Positions 38,097 to 52,464 are shown, numbered from the stretch's first letter. The stretch is 64,000 nucleotides of DNA from Streptomyces sp. 2131.1 (GCF_900105515.1 NZ_FNSY01000001.1:2790001-2854000); one strand, 5' to 3'. Notes: a model not told the origin generated them from the letters alone. Numbers and translations are program-made.

Positions 38097-38602
38097 ACAG
38101 CCCGGACCCGGCCCCCGGCGCGGAGGCCGCGGCACGTCTGCTGGCCGACCTCCGCACCGAGATCGCCCGCGCCGACAGCAAGGCGGCCGTCGTGGTCGCC
38201 GCTCTCGGGATCAGCTCGGGCATGGTCTGCGGCATCCTGGCCGGCACCCAGTGGCCGTCGAGCCGTCTGTCCGGGTGGGGTTCCGTCGTCTGGTGGACGG
38301 GGATCACCGTCCTTGCCGTCGCCCTGTTGTGCCTCCTGATGGCCGTCGTCCCACGCTACCGGGTCCGTGGCGGAGGGCCGGGCGCTCCCCTCACGTACTT
38401 CGGGGACATCCAGCGGGCGGTACGGCTGAACCGGCTTCCCCAGGCACTCGCCGAGACCGAACAGCTGCCAATGCCCGCTCTCCTGGCAGCTCTCGCCGAG
38501 ACGAGCCGGATCGCGTTGCGCAAGCACCAGTGGATACGGGCCGGACTGGCCGCGGCCTGCTTGGGCGCTCTGATACTCCCCCTTTCCGTGGTCATCGGCT
38601 GA
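38093..38602 (+). CDS. PycTM-type membrane effector
   Basis: The 169-residue protein has the PycTM pattern: LLADLRTEIARADSKAAVVV leading into the first membrane helix (31-51), a second helix at 63-87 (WWTGITVLAVALLCLLMAVV), a cytosolic segment with IALRKHQWIRA and a third helix at 150-169. In Pycsar systems PycTM proteins respond to a cyclic pyrimidine nucleotide and damage the membrane of the infected cell. GTG 38093 overlaps the previous stop (GTGA). Its company with a class III cyclase in the same operon strongly supports this reading, though the first gene of classical Pycsar is not interrupted by others. Confidence 0.75.
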   Translation: MNSPDPAPGAEAAARLLADLRTEIARADSKAAVVVAALGISSGMVCGILAGTQWPSSRLSGWGSVVWWTGITVLAVALLCLLMAVVPRYRVRGGGPGAPLTYFGDIQRAVRLNRLPQALAETEQLPMPALLAALAETSRIALRKHQWIRAGLAAACLGALILPLSVVIG

Positions 38603-38627
38603 CCTCCCCTATCCCCCGAGGACGGAC

Positions 38628-39662
38628 ATGCCTCAGTACCCCGAACACCAGCGCGACGACCAGGATCGAACCGCCGGTACCGAAGCGGTGGACGATCTCG
38701 AGTACCGCCACGCCCCCGGGACCCGACTGCACTTCGCCGCGCGCCAACGCCGGGTGGACACCGCCGCGCTGGGCGGCCTGGCGCTCCACCTCCCCGCGTT
38801 CGCGTTCAGCCTCGGAGCGCTTCTAGCCGTCGGCCGGCTCCTCGATCTCGCCTGGCAGGTGCCGTACTGGCTCCCCGCCCTGATCTGGCTGGCGTCCGGG
38901 CTGCTGGTCTTCCACCGGCCGGCGGAGGATCTGTACGCCCGGTACGTACTGGGATTCCGCTATCCCCTCCCCGGGGAGCGCGCCCGGTTGGACCCGGTCT
39001 GGCGGGAGGTCACGGCACGAGCAGGCGTCGAGGGCGACCGTTACCGCCTCTGGGTGGAGAACACCCCGAACCTCAACGCGTACGCGGCAGCCGGTCACAT
39101 CGTCGGCGTGACCCGGTTCGCGCTGGAGAACCTGTCGAGCGCCCAGCTCGCGGCCGTACTCGCCCACGAGCTGGGCCACCACACGGGCGGCCACAGCTGG
39201 TCCACGCTGGCCGGACGCTGGTACACGCTGCCTGCCCGCGCGGCGTTCCGGGCCGGACGCGCGATCCTGCTCAGCGCCGGAGACCGGGCCCTGCAGCTCG
39301 GCTCGGTCACCACCGCGGCACTGATCACCGGGTGCGGCGTCGTGCTACTCGGACCGGCGGCGATCCTGCTGGGCGCGGCGCCGCTGGTGCTGCTCGCCCT
39401 CCCCTACGCCGCAGCGGCGCTGAGCAGACGGGCCGAGCTTCGGGCGGACCTGCACGCCGCTTCACTCGGCTTCGCCCCCATGCTCACCGAGGTCCTGCTC
39501 GCCATGGAGGAGGGGGAGATCCCCTCGCACTCGGGCCCCGGGCCGGCCACGTCCGGGATGCGCGGCGCCCGTCCAGGACCCGCCGCGCACCTGCTGGCCT
39601 CCCACCCGGACTACGCGACCCGCGTGCACCGCCTCCGCCCCTTCCTGGCCCCCGACCGCTGA
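38628..39662 (+). CDS. M48 family membrane metalloprotease
   Basis: The 344-residue protein has the zinc motif HELGHH (H180, E181, H184) and the third ligand E270 in SRRAELRADLHAAS, the M48 pattern. Hydrophobic segments at about 46-68, 78-96 and 225-265 anchor it in the membrane, and the catalytic part follows the second. ATG 38628 has GAGG upstream and is 25 bases after the PycTM stop. It closes the operon. It may mature or degrade a membrane partner; its substrate is unknown. Confidence 0.82.
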   Translation: MPQYPEHQRDDQDRTAGTEAVDDLEYRHAPGTRLHFAARQRRVDTAALGGLALHLPAFAFSLGALLAVGRLLDLAWQVPYWLPALIWLASGLLVFHRPAEDLYARYVLGFRYPLPGERARLDPVWREVTARAGVEGDRYRLWVENTPNLNAYAAAGHIVGVTRFALENLSSAQLAAVLAHELGHHTGGHSWSTLAGRWYTLPARAAFRAGRAILLSAGDRALQLGSVTTAALITGCGVVLLGPAAILLGAAPLVLLALPYAAAALSRRAELRADLHAASLGFAPMLTEVLLAMEEGEIPSHSGPGPATSGMRGARPGPAAHLLASHPDYATRVHRLRPFLAPDR

Positions 39663-39683
39663 ACGGCGCGAGCCGGAAACGCC

Positions 39684-39721
39684 GAAGGGCGGCCACCCCG
39701 CGTACGGGACGACCGCCCTCC
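39684..39721. terminator. Bidirectional hairpin between the M48 gene and rpoC
   Basis: Arms AGGGCGG...ccacccc and complement (CCGCCCT at 39713-39719) form a stem between the convergent stops of the M48 gene and rpoC. It can serve both directions. Confidence 0.6.
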
Positions 39722-39741
39722 GGGCGTATCAAGCGACTCGC

Positions 39742-43641
<3,900 letters not shown>

Positions 43642-43771
43642 TTGTCGTCAATCCCTCTTTCGGGGGTTCGAGCCCCCTCGCGTCACGCGAGTAAAACGGG
43701 GCACTTCAGCAATGGTCTGAACGGGTCCGGGGAGAGCCGGCCGGATCACGGGGATCCGGCCGGCCAACCCG

Positions 43772-46700
43772 TCAGACCTCTTCGACGCTGCTCGGCTCGC
43801 GCCGGGACAGGTCGATACCGAGCTCCTCCGCCGCGCGGAAGACGTCCTCGTCCGTGTCGCGCATCTCGATGGACATGCCGTCCGAGGACAGCACCTCCAC
43901 GTTGAGGCAGAGCGACTGCATTTCCTTGATGAGCACCTTGAAGGACTCGGGAATGCCCGGCTCGGGGATGTTCTCGCCCTTGACGATCGCCTCGTAGACC
44001 TTCACGCGGCCGGTGACGTCGTCGGACTTGATCGTCAGGAGTTCCTGGAGGGCGTATGCGGCGCCGTAAGCCTCAAGGGCCCACACCTCCATCTCACCGA
44101 ATCGCTGACCACCGAACTGCGCCTTACCACCCAGCGGCTGCTGCGTGATCATGGAGTACGGGCCGGTCGAACGCGCGTGGAGCTTGTCGTCGACCAGGTG
44201 GTGCAGCTTGAGGATGTACATGTAGCCGACCGAGACCGGGTCCGGGAACGGCTCGCCGGAGCGGCCGTCGAACAGCTGGGCCTTGCCGGAGGGCTGCACC
44301 AGACGCATGCCGTCGCGGTTCGGGATCGTGGCCTCGAAGAGACCGGAGATCTCGTCCTCGCGCGCACCGTCGAAGACGGGCGTGGCGACGTTGGTGCCGG
44401 GGGCGACCTGGTCGGCGCCGATGGCCTGCAGGCGCTTGGCCCACTCGTCACCGAGGCCGGAGACGTCCCAGCCGCGGCTGGCGAGCCAGCCGAGGTGGAT
44501 CTCCAGGACCTGTCCCGGGTTCATTCGGGACGGGACACCCAGCGGGTTGAGGATGATGTCGACCGGGGTGCCGTCCTCCAGGAACGGCATGTCCTCGATC
44601 GGCAGGATCTTCGAGATGACGCCCTTGTTGCCGTGACGGCCGGCGAGCTTGTCACCGTCGGTGATCTTGCGCTTCTGCGCGACGTAGACGCGGACCAGCT
44701 GGTTCACGCCCGGCGGCAGCTCGTCGCCCTCTTCGCGGTCGAAGACGCGGACGCCGATGACCTTGCCGATCTCGCCGTGCGGCACCTTCAGCGAGGTGTC
44801 GCGGACCTCGCGCGCCTTCTCACCGAAGATCGCGCGGAGCAGGCGCTCCTCGGGGGTCAGCTCGGTCTCACCCTTGGGCGTGACCTTGCCGACCAGGATG
44901 TCGCCCGCGACGACCTCGGCACCGATACGGATGATGCCGCGCTCGTCGAGGTCGGCGAGGACCTCCTCGGAGACGTTCGGGATGTCCCGGGTGATCTCCT
45001 CGGGGCCGAGCTTGGTGTCACGGGCGTCGACCTCGTGCTCCTCGATGTGGATCGAGGAGAGGACGTCGTCCTGCACGAGGCGCTGCGACAGGATGATCGC
45101 GTCCTCGTAGTTGTGACCCTCCCACGGCATGAACGCGACGAGCAGGTTCTTGCCGAGCGCCATCTCACCGAACTCGGTGGCCGGACCGTCGGCGAGGACC
45201 TGGCCCTCGATGACCCGGTCGCCCTCGGAGACGACGACCTTCTGGTTGACCGAGGTGCCCTGGTTGGAGCGCATGAACTTCGCGATGCGGTACGTGGTGT
45301 ACGTACCGTCGTCGTTCGTCACTGTGATGTAGTCCGCGGAGACCTCCTGGACCACACCGTCCTTCTCGGCCTTCAGCACGTCACCGGCGTCGGTGGCGCA
45401 GCGGTACTCCATGCCGGTGCCGACCAGCGGGGCCTCGCTCTTGATGAGCGGGACCGCCTGGCGCATCATGTTCGCGCCCATGAGGGCACGGTTGGCGTCG
45501 TCGTGCTCCAGGAACGGGATCATCGCGGTGGCGACGGACACCATCTGGCGCGGCGAGACGTCCATGTAGTCGACCTCGCCACCGGGGACGTAGTCGACCT
45601 CGCCGCCACGACGGCGGACCAGGACGCGGGGCTCGGTGAAGCGCAGGTCGTCGGAGAGCGTCGCGTTCGCCTGGGCGATGACGAAACGGTCTTCCTCGTC
45701 GGCGGTGACGTAGTCGACCTCGTCGGTGACCTGGCCGTCGACGACCTTGCGGTACGGCGTCTCGATGAAGCCGAACGCGTTGACGCGGCCGTACGAGGCG
45801 AGCGAACCGATCAGACCGATGTTCGGACCTTCGGGGGTCTCGATCGGGCACATGCGTCCGTAGTGGGACGGGTGCACGTCTCGGACCTCGAAGCCGGCCC
45901 GCTCACGGGACAGACCACCCGGGCCGAGCGCCGACAGACGGCGCTTGTGGGTGAGACCCGAAAGCGGGTTGTTCTGGTCCATGAACTGCGACAGCTGGCT
46001 GGTGCCGAAGAACTCCTTGATGGAGGCGACGACCGGCCGGATGTTGATCAGGGTCTGCGGCGTGATCGCCTCGACGTCCTGGGTCGTCATGCGCTCGCGC
46101 ACGACGCGCTCCATACGGGCGAGACCCGTACGGACCTGGTTCTGGATGAGCTCGCCGACGTTGCGCAGACGGCGGTTGCCGAAGTGGTCGATGTCGTCGG
46201 TCTCGACGACGATCGTCCGGCCGGACTCGCCCACGGTCTCGGTCTCACCGGCGTGCAGCTTGACCAGGTACTTGATGGTCGCGATGACGTCGTCGGTGGT
46301 GAGCACGCCGGCGTCCAGCGGCTCGTCGGCGCCGAGCTTCTTGTTCACCTTGTAGCGGCCGACCTTCGCGAGGTCGTAGCGCTTCGGGTTGAAGTAGAGG
46401 TTCTCGAGCAGCGTCTGAGCGGCCTCGCGGGTGGGCGGCTCGCCCGGGCGGAGCTTGCGGTAGATGTCGAGCAGCGCGTCGTCCTGGCCCTGGGTGTGGT
46501 CCTTCTCCAGGGTGGCGCGCATCGACTCGTACTCGCCGAACTCCTCGAGGATCTGCTCGGTGGTCCAGCCGAGAGCCTTCAGGAGGACGGTGACGGACTG
46601 CTTGCGCTTGCGGTCGATGCGCACACCGACCATGTCGCGCTTGTCGATCTCCATCTCCAGCCAGGCACCCCGGGAAGGGATGATCTTGGCGGAGAAGATG

Positions 46701-47257
46701 TCCTTGTCGGACGTCTTGTCGATCGACGAGTCGAAGTAGACACCCGGCGAGCGGACCAGCTGCGACACCACGACACGCTCGGTGCCGTTGATGACGAAGG
46801 TGCCCTTGTTGGTCATGAGCGGGAAGTCGCCCATGAAGACCGTCTGGGACTTGATCTCGCCGGTCTCGTTGTTGGTGAACTCGGCCGTGACGAAGAGCGG
46901 GGCGGCGAACGTGAAGTCGCGCTCCTTGCACTCGTCGATCGAGTTCTTCGGGGGCTCGAAGCGGTGGTCGCGGAACGTGAGCGACATCGACCCGGAGAAG
47001 TCTTCGATCGGTGAGATCTCCTCGAAGATCTCCTCGAGGCCGGACTTGGTGGGGACGTCTTGTCCACTGTCCAGAGCAGCCTCGACGCGAGCCTTCCAGG
47101 CGGCGTTGCCGAGGAGCCAGTCAAAGCTCTCGGTCTGCAGCGCGAGGAGGTTCGGAACCTCGAGGGGCTCCTTGATCTTTGCAAAAGAGATGCGCAGCGG
47201 GGCGGTGCTGGCGCCGTTGTTCGTATTCGCGGTCGAGGCGTTGCGCGAGGCGGCCAA
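43772..47257 (-). CDS. rpoB: RNA polymerase beta subunit
   Basis: Beta is the rifampicin-binding subunit. The 1161-residue product is best started at TTG 47257 ([18 protein letters not shown]), because GGAAGGA lies about 11 bases upstream and because Streptomyces RpoB has this start; a GTG at 47287 would place the ribosome binding site inside the gene. The rifampicin region [19 protein letters not shown] followed by [14 protein letters not shown] is wild type. C-terminal [20 protein letters not shown] is standard. Confidence 0.99.
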   Translation of the reverse strand: MAASRNASTANTNNGASTAPLRISFAKIKEPLEVPNLLALQTESFDWLLGNAAWKARVEAALDSGQDVPTKSGLEEIFEEISPIEDFSGSMSLTFRDHRFEPPKNSIDECKERDFTFAAPLFVTAEFTNNETGEIKSQTVFMGDFPLMTNKGTFVINGTERVVVSQLVRSPGVYFDSSIDKTSDKDIFSAKIIPSRGAWLEMEIDKRDMVGVRIDRKRKQSVTVLLKALGWTTEQILEEFGEYESMRATLEKDHTQGQDDALLDIYRKLRPGEPPTREAAQTLLENLYFNPKRYDLAKVGRYKVNKKLGADEPLDAGVLTTDDVIATIKYLVKLHAGETETVGESGRTIVVETDDIDHFGNRRLRNVGELIQNQVRTGLARMERVVRERMTTQDVEAITPQTLINIRPVVASIKEFFGTSQLSQFMDQNNPLSGLTHKRRLSALGPGGLSRERAGFEVRDVHPSHYGRMCPIETPEGPNIGLIGSLASYGRVNAFGFIETPYRKVVDGQVTDEVDYVTADEEDRFVIAQANATLSDDLRFTEPRVLVRRRGGEVDYVPGGEVDYMDVSPRQMVSVATAMIPFLEHDDANRALMGANMMRQAVPLIKSEAPLVGTGMEYRCATDAGDVLKAEKDGVVQEVSADYITVTNDDGTYTTYRIAKFMRSNQGTSVNQKVVVSEGDRVIEGQVLADGPATEFGEMALGKNLLVAFMPWEGHNYEDAIILSQRLVQDDVLSSIHIEEHEVDARDTKLGPEEITRDIPNVSEEVLADLDERGIIRIGAEVVAGDILVGKVTPKGETELTPEERLLRAIFGEKAREVRDTSLKVPHGEIGKVIGVRVFDREEGDELPPGVNQLVRVYVAQKRKITDGDKLAGRHGNKGVISKILPIEDMPFLEDGTPVDIILNPLGVPSRMNPGQVLEIHLGWLASRGWDVSGLGDEWAKRLQAIGADQVAPGTNVATPVFDGAREDEISGLFEATIPNRDGMRLVQPSGKAQLFDGRSGEPFPDPVSVGYMYILKLHHLVDDKLHARSTGPYSMITQQPLGGKAQFGGQRFGEMEVWALEAYGAAYALQELLTIKSDDVTGRVKVYEAIVKGENIPEPGIPESFKVLIKEMQSLCLNVEVLSSDGMSIEMRDTDEDVFRAAEELGIDLSRREPSSVEEV

Positions 47258-47419
47258 GAGGGGGTCCTTCCGAGGGCTCGGACTCACTACGCGCGTACCG
47301 GTCCCAAACTGGACATGAGGGCAGAAAATCCCTGGTCAGGGATGATCGGTCCACGATGCACAAGATGGGTATGCCCCTGGTGACGGGCAGGAGGCAGCTA
47401 ACAGGCAGCGCAAAGGGTC

Positions 47420-47448
47420 AGTGTAGCCAAGTGCCACACTGATGTCCA
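47420..47448 (-). promoter_or_regulatory. rpoBC promoter
   Basis: On the minus strand TGGACA (47443-47448) and TACACT (47420-47425) are spaced by exactly 17 bases, one mismatch each from consensus boxes. Transcription would start near 47413, giving a leader of about 155 nt before the TTG start. Confidence 0.75.
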
Positions 47449-47760
47449 GTCGGGGTTTTCAGAGACCCACGTTGCTCTCAACAGCTGTTCTCAACACCCT
47501 TGTCCAAGCCCTGCGCGAGGTGCGCCCTTCTTTACTGCCCGCTTCACCGTCGATCCATGCCTCGGATTCGGATCGATTCGGCGACGCGCCTTGAGAATTG
47601 CGCGCCGCGTGCGGTTCGTCAAGGCCCCCTCGGCCCCGCCGGCCCCCGGGCCCCGCGTACGCCCGCCCTCGGCGGCGGCCACGCGCCCCACGAGAGGCGC
47701 ACGGCGAAGATCACCATACTCGTCAACGCGGGAAGGGCAAGGCACCCGCCCCGGGGACGC

Positions 47761-47796
47761 CGAAAGGCGACCACCCGAACGGGTGATCGCCTTTCG
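47761..47796 (-). terminator. Hairpin downstream of rplL
   Basis: A 16-position stem (CGAAAGGCGA-CCACCC, loop GAAC) occupies 47761-47796. A second inverted repeat (47829-47854) abuts the rplL stop. Together they probably reduce readthrough from rplJL into rpoBC, as known in other bacteria. Confidence 0.65.
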
Positions 47797-47854
47797 CGAT
47801 GTGACTCCGTGCCTCGCGGCACGGGTGTCCTGAGGAGTCAGAGGACTCCTGAGG

Positions 47855-48238
47855 TCACTTGACCTCGACGGAGGCGCCGGCGCCCTTGAGGGACTCGGCA
47901 GCCTTGTCCGCGGCGTCCTTGGCGACCTTCTCGAGGACGGGCTTCGGGGCGCCGTCGACGAGGTCCTTGGCCTCCTTCAGGCCGAGGGAGGTCAGCTCGC
48001 GCACGACCTTGATGACCTGGATCTTCTTGTCACCGGCGGCGGTGAGGATGACGTCGAACTCGTCCTTCTCCTCCTCGGCCGGGGCAGCCGGGCCACCCTG
48101 GGCCGGGCCCGCGACGGCGACGGCCGCGGCGGCGGTGACGTCGAACTTCTCCTCGAAGGCCTTCACGAACTCGGCGAGCTCGATGAGGGTGAGCTCCTCG
48201 AACTGAGCGAGCAGGTCTTCCTGGGACAGCTTCGCCAT
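47855..48238 (-). CDS. rplL: 50S ribosomal protein L7/L12
   Basis: L12 forms the stalk that recruits translation GTPases. The 127-residue product has an N-terminal dimerisation domain, an alanine-rich hinge ([20 protein letters not shown]) and the C-terminal domain [20 protein letters not shown]. It follows rplJ after an 84-base gap. Confidence 0.99.
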   Translation of the reverse strand: MAKLSQEDLLAQFEELTLIELAEFVKAFEEKFDVTAAAAVAVAGPAQGGPAAPAEEEKDEFDVILTAAGDKKIQVIKVVRELTSLGLKEAKDLVDGAPKPVLEKVAKDAADKAAESLKGAGASVEVK

Positions 48239-48322
48239 GACAGGCGTCCTTCCACTATTCGGCAGGTGCCGGATGTATGTGTCGGCGGGCGTACACGGTG
48301 CCCGCTGGACCGCTGAGCGTGA

Positions 48323-48880
48323 TTACTCGGCGGCCTCGGCGGGAGCCGGCGTACCGGCACCGCCCTGCTCCTCCAGCTTGACGCGAAGCGCTTCCGCAGT
48401 GCGGACGAACTTCGACGGCAGCGCCTGGAAGAGCTGCGCAGCCTGGGTCTGCTTGCCCTTCATGGCACCGGCCAGCTTGGCGAGCAGAACCTCGCGGGAC
48501 TCGAGGTCCGCGAGCTGCTTGATGTCATCGGCGGACAGTGCCTTGCCATCAAGGACACCGCCCTTGATGATCAGGTTCGGGTTGTCCTTGGCGAAGTCAC
48601 GAAGACCCTTCGCCGACTCCACCGGGTCACCGGTGACGAAGGCAACCGCCGTCGGACCTGCGAACAGGTCGTCCAGCGTGTCGATCCCGGCCTCGTTGGC
48701 CGCAATCTTGGTCAGCGTGTTCTTCACCACGGCGTACTGGGCGTTCTCACCGAGCGAACGGCGCAGCTGCTTGAGCTGTGCAACGGTGAGACCCCGGTAC
48801 TCGGTCAGCACGGCGGCGTTCGAGCTGCGGAACTGGTCCGCGAGCTCGGCTACCGCAGCAGCCTTGTCGGGCCTTGCCAT
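48323..48880 (-). CDS. rplJ: 50S ribosomal protein L10
   Basis: L10 anchors L12 dimers to the stalk base. The 185-residue product starts [20 protein letters not shown] and has [20 protein letters not shown]. The alanine-rich C-terminus is actinobacterial. GGAAGGAGG precedes the ATG, and a long structured leader lies upstream. Confidence 0.98.
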   Translation of the reverse strand: MARPDKAAAVAELADQFRSSNAAVLTEYRGLTVAQLKQLRRSLGENAQYAVVKNTLTKIAANEAGIDTLDDLFAGPTAVAFVTGDPVESAKGLRDFAKDNPNLIIKGGVLDGKALSADDIKQLADLESREVLLAKLAGAMKGKQTQAAQLFQALPSKFVRTAEALRVKLEEQGGAGTPAPAEAAE

Positions 48881-49140
48881 AGCGTCGGCCTCCTTCCGGG
48901 TGATGAGGACCGCTCAAAAGGACCCGGAAAGACGAAACGCCCCGGCGCAGGCGCCAGGGCGTAGCTCGACCGAAACGAAGTCCGGGAGCTTTCCACAGTC
49001 ACCTGCGCAGGTCGTCCGCATCAACGGAGCCTTCGGTTGCCCGAACCCTTGCGGATCCAGGACAACGACCAGCGGTCTTTGGCTTCTGCAGAAGAGTACG
49101 CGACTCGGGTCGCGCCGGGCAAATCCGTCCCGCTTCGGAT
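48881..49140 (-). promoter_or_regulatory. L10 leader ahead of rplJ
   Basis: The gene-free stretch between the lipoprotein gene and rplJ is highly structured. The part GCCAAAGACCGCTGG and its continuation around 49060-49080, plus a stem CGCCCTGGCG...CGGGGCG followed by TTTCGTC (48930-48962), fit the L10(L12)4-binding leader known in actinobacteria. It would allow feedback control of rplJL. Exact family match needs a covariance search. Confidence 0.6.
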
Positions 49141-49173
49141 GGTCCCGGGAGGTTTGAACCCGGCGGGACCGGG

Positions 49174-50070
49174 TTACGAGGCGGCGCCCTGCTGCTGCTT
49201 CATCAGCTCCGCGAAGTCGACGGTCTGGTCGGCCGGCGGGCGCTCGACGGAGACCTTGGTGCCGTAGTCGCTGTAGTACACCGTGGAGTTGAGCTCGCCG
49301 GTCTTCATCTGGCCGCGCTCGGTCTTCTTCACCAGCAGGTCGTTGTCGTCGACCCAGATGTCGACGGTCTCCGTGGTGATCCCCGCGTCCGCCAGCTGCT
49401 TCTTGAAGGCGTCGAGCTCGTCGGCGCTGAGGCTGCTGTTCTTGGCGGTCAGGGCGGCGACGTCGACGGTGCCCGCGTAGTGCGTGGTGCTGACGCCGCG
49501 GACGTCCTCCTGACCGACCTTCTTCACGTCACCGGAGGCCAACAGCGACTTCACGCCCTGCTCGGGGGTGCTGTTCTGCATCTGATCCTTCAGCGCCGCC
49601 CCCGAGGCGCCGGCCATCTTCTCCAGGTCGTCGTAGCTGTAGCTGATCCAGCGCTTGCCGCCGGTCTGCTGGGACATGGCCTCGCCCATGTCCGCCGCGT
49701 ACCCGTCCTTGAAGTAGCGGGCCTCCATGGTGCCGCTGCCGCCGGCCTGCTTCATGGCGTCCGCCATGGTGCCGCCGGTGTACGTGATCTTCATGGAGCC
49801 GGTGATCCCGTCGGACCAGTCCATGACACCCGCCTGCTTCATGGACATCGTGCTGCCCATGGCGGTGTCGCCCTCGATCCGCGCCGACTGTGCCTGGCCC
49901 GTCTTCTTCTGAACGGCGACCAGCGCGGCGATCGGATCGACCTTCGCCACAGAGCTGCCGGCGCTCTCCTTGTTGCCCCCGTCGTCCGATCCACCACAGG
50001 CCGCGACCGACGTCAGCGCCGCCACCACGGCCACGGACAGACCCACGCGCCGTACGTTATTGGTCAGCAT
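49174..50070 (-). CDS. Lipoprotein, LppX/LprG-like
   Basis: The 298-residue protein has a signal peptide (MLTNNVRRVGLSVAVVAALT) ending in a lipobox with cysteine C25 (SVAAC-GG), so it is probably attached to the outer face of the membrane. The body, methionine and lysine rich (GSTMSMKQAGVMDWSDGITG, VDIWVDDNDLLVKKTERGQM), resembles the beta-half-barrel LppX_LprAFG group that carries lipids. Start ATG 50070 is chosen; a GTG 12 bases upstream is possible. It lies between rplA and rplJ, a position that also holds a lipoprotein gene in other Streptomyces. Confidence 0.8.
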   Translation of the reverse strand: MLTNNVRRVGLSVAVVAALTSVAACGGSDDGGNKESAGSSVAKVDPIAALVAVQKKTGQAQSARIEGDTAMGSTMSMKQAGVMDWSDGITGSMKITYTGGTMADAMKQAGGSGTMEARYFKDGYAADMGEAMSQQTGGKRWISYSYDDLEKMAGASGAALKDQMQNSTPEQGVKSLLASGDVKKVGQEDVRGVSTTHYAGTVDVAALTAKNSSLSADELDAFKKQLADAGITTETVDIWVDDNDLLVKKTERGQMKTGELNSTVYYSDYGTKVSVERPPADQTVDFAELMKQQQGAAS

Positions 50071-50149
50071 CTCTGATCCCACCCCTCGTTCGACTCTCGG
50101 TTACCCACGCTAACGCAGGGCACCGACAACCATGTCCACGTACGAATGA

Positions 50150-50188
50150 GGACGGGCCCCGCACCTCGAGAGGTTGCGGGGCCCGTCC
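50150..50188 (-). terminator. Terminator after rplA
   Basis: A long near-perfect stem (GGACGGGCCCCGCA...CCT, 50150-50166, pairing with 50171-50188) lies just past the rplA stop. It separates rplKA from the lipoprotein and rplJL. Confidence 0.75.
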
Positions 50189-50228
50189 CATGTCACACGT
50201 GACGCGACGGTCGTTCGAGCGCGAGGGC

Positions 50229-50951
50229 TCAGACGGCGGCCGGGTCCTCCTCGACAAGGAGGTTACGGGTGCGGTTGGAGTCCAGCGGAATGCCGGGGCC
50301 CATCGTGGTGGCCAGCGCGGCCTTCTTGATGTAGCGGCCCTTGGCGGCGGACGGCTTCAGACGGAGGACCTCTTCCAGCGCCGCTGCGTAGTTCTCCACC
50401 AGCTTGGTCTCGTCGAAGGAGACCTTGCCGATGATGAAGTGCAGGTTCGAGTGCTTGTCGACGCGGAACTCGATCTTGCCGCCCTTGATGTCGTTGACAG
50501 CCTTCACGACGTCGGGGGTGACGGTGCCGGTCTTCGGGTTCGGCATCAGACCACGCGGACCGAGCACGCGGCCGAGGCGGCCGACCTTGCCCATGAGGTC
50601 CGGGGTCGCGACGACGGCGTCGAAGTCCAGACGGCCCTTCGCCACCTCGTCGATGAGCTCGTCGGAGCCGACGATGTCGGCCCCGGCGGCTTCCGCGGCC
50701 GCAGCACGGTCACCGGTCGCGAAGACCAGGACCCGGGCGGTCTTGCCGGTGCCGTGCGGGAGGTTCACGGTGCCGCGGACCATCTGGTCGGCCTTGCGCG
50801 GGTCGACACCCAGGCGGAAGGCGACCTCGACGGTGCCGTCGAACTTCGTGGAGGCGGTCTCCTTGGCGAGACGGACGGCCTCGAGCGGGGCGTACAGGCG
50901 CTCCCGGTCGATCTTGGCGTCCGCAGCGCGGAGGTTCTTGCTGCGCTTCAC
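50229..50951 (-). CDS. rplA: 50S ribosomal protein L1
   Basis: L1 forms the mobile stalk at the E site, and in E. coli represses rplKA. The 240-residue product starts at GTG 50951 ([20 protein letters not shown]) and has [20 protein letters not shown]. It is 80 bases after rplK. Confidence 0.98.
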   Translation of the reverse strand: MKRSKNLRAADAKIDRERLYAPLEAVRLAKETASTKFDGTVEVAFRLGVDPRKADQMVRGTVNLPHGTGKTARVLVFATGDRAAAAEAAGADIVGSDELIDEVAKGRLDFDAVVATPDLMGKVGRLGRVLGPRGLMPNPKTGTVTPDVVKAVNDIKGGKIEFRVDKHSNLHFIIGKVSFDETKLVENYAAALEEVLRLKPSAAKGRYIKKAALATTMGPGIPLDSNRTRNLLVEEDPAAV

Positions 50952-51031
50952 TTCTACTCCTGATGGTTTCAGAGTGTGGAGTCGTGGTGCGGACCAGCGC
51001 TTGGTCCTACCACTGAGGGGGTGGGGCTGAA

Positions 51032-51466
51032 TCAGCCTTCGACCGTGATGCCCATGGAACGGGCGGTGCCGGCGATGATCTTCGACGCGGCGTCGAGGTC
51101 ATTGGCGTTCAGGTCGGGGAGCTTCGTCGTGGCGATCTCGCGGACCTGGGCAGCCGTCAGCTTGGCGACCTTGGTCTTGTGCGGCTCGCCGGAGCCCTTG
51201 TCCACACCCGCGGCCTTGAGGATCAGCTTGGCGGCCGGCGGAGTCTTGGTGATGAAGGTGAAGGAGCGGTCCTCGTAGACCGTGATCTCCACCGGCACGA
51301 CCATGCCACGCTGCGACTCGGTCGCGGCGTTGTAGGCCTTGCAGAACTCCATGATGTTGACGCCGTGCTGACCCAGTGCGGGGCCGACCGGCGGGGCCGG
51401 GTTGGCCGCACCGGCGTTGATCTGGAGCTTGATAAGCCCCGTGACCTTCTTCTTCTTGGGAGGCAT
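51032..51466 (-). CDS. rplK: 50S ribosomal protein L11
   Basis: L11 is the thiostrepton target region protein and activates RelA under starvation. The 144-residue product begins [20 protein letters not shown] with the proline-rich [20 protein letters not shown] typical of the family. Confidence 0.99.
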
Positions 51467-51562
51467 GTGCTCTCTCCGGGTCCTAGTGAGAGTTTTTCGC
51501 CGTCATCCGGTCATCCGGATGCAGGCATACCGCACAACGATAACGGGTATAGCTGCGCGACC

Positions 51563-51609
51563 AAAAACCAAGCAGGTCAGACCGGCTTCGACAGCCTGTC
51601 TGACCTGCT
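51563..51609 (-). terminator. Intrinsic terminator between nusG and rplK
   Basis: A 12-bp stem (AGCAGGTCAGAC at 51571-51582 pairing with 51598-51609) is followed on the minus strand by TTGGTTTTTGG. It ends the secE-nusG transcript before rplK. Confidence 0.85.
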
Positions 51610-51642
51610 CGGTAGGCATGTGTCCAGAAGCGAGCGGAAAGC

Positions 51643-52464
51643 TCAGTTCTTCTGGATCTGGTCGAAGCTCAGCTCGACCGGGGTCTCGCGACCGAAGATC
51701 TCGACGAGGCCCTTGACCTTCTTCGAGTCGGCGTTGATCTCGTTGATCGTCGCCTGCAGCGTCGCGAACGGGCCGTCGGTGACGGTGACCGAGTCGCCGA
51801 CCTCGAAGTCGAGGACCTCGACGGTGACCTTGCGGGCCGGAGCCGGCCTGCCCTCGGCCTCGGCGGCCTCGCGCGCGGCCTTCTCCTCGGCCTCCGGAGC
51901 GAGCATCTTGACGATCTCGTCCAGCGTCAGCGGGTACGGGTCGTAGGCGTTGCCCACGAAGCCGGTGACACCGGGGGTGTTGCGGACGACGCCCCAGGAC
52001 TCGTTCGTCAGGTCCATGCGCACCAGGACGTAGCCCGGGAGCTTGTTCTGGCGGACGTTCTTGCGCTCGCCGTTCTTGATCTGGACGATTTCCTCCTCAG
52101 GCACCTCGGCCTGATAGATGAACTCCTCCACGTTCAGCGAGACGGCACGCTGCTCCAGGTTGGCCTTCACACGCTTCTCGTAACCGGCGTACGTGTGGAT
52201 GACGTACCAGTCGCCCGGCAGACCGCGGAGTTCCTCGCGCAGGGCGGTGACGGGGTCGACGGGCTCGGCCGGCTCGGCCTCCTCCTCGTCGGCCGCGGCC
52301 TCGGTCTCCTCGGCGGCGGCCTCGGGGGCCTCGTCGGTGTCGGCGGCTTCGGCCTGGTCCGACTCCTCGGCGTCCGCCGCCTCGACGATGTCGAGCTCGT
52401 CCTCGGCGGACTCGAAGGCGCCCGCCGTCGGCTCGACGGCGTCGTTCAGGTTCGGGTCAGACAC
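51643..52464 (-). CDS. nusG: Transcription elongation factor NusG
   Basis: NusG binds RNA polymerase and couples it to ribosomes or Rho. The 273-residue product has an acidic, alanine/glutamate-rich N-terminal extension of about 80 residues ([20 protein letters not shown]), usual in Streptomyces but absent in E. coli, then the NGN domain ([20 protein letters not shown]) and a C-terminal KOW ([20 protein letters not shown]). The GTG start is at 52464. Confidence 0.98.
   Translation of the reverse strand: MSDPNLNDAVEPTAGAFESAEDELDIVEAADAEESDQAEAADTDEAPEAAAEETEAAADEEEAEPAEPVDPVTALREELRGLPGDWYVIHTYAGYEKRVKANLEQRAVSLNVEEFIYQAEVPEEEIVQIKNGERKNVRQNKLPGYVLVRMDLTNESWGVVRNTPGVTGFVGNAYDPYPLTLDEIVKMLAPEAEEKAAREAAEAEGRPAPARKVTVEVLDFEVGDSVTVTDGPFATLQATINEINADSKKVKGLVEIFGRETPVELSFDQIQKN

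Larger units (their letters stand above)
47258..47854 (-). other. rplL-rpoB intergenic region
   Basis: This stretch of almost 600 bases holds no gene. Reading leftward from rplL it has two stem-loops just after the rplL stop, a GC-rich block, then a relatively AT-rich block with a strong promoter (47420-47448) and a leader of roughly 150 nt before rpoB. The promoter lets rpoBC be tuned independently of L10-L12. Confidence 0.7.

Noticed and set aside
44177..47014. A 945-codon open frame opposite rpoB
   Set aside because: Same reason; no domain text and full overlap with rpoB.
43772..47257. Rifampicin-resistance allele of rpoB
   Set aside because: The Q, D, H, S and L residues of the resistance region are all standard.
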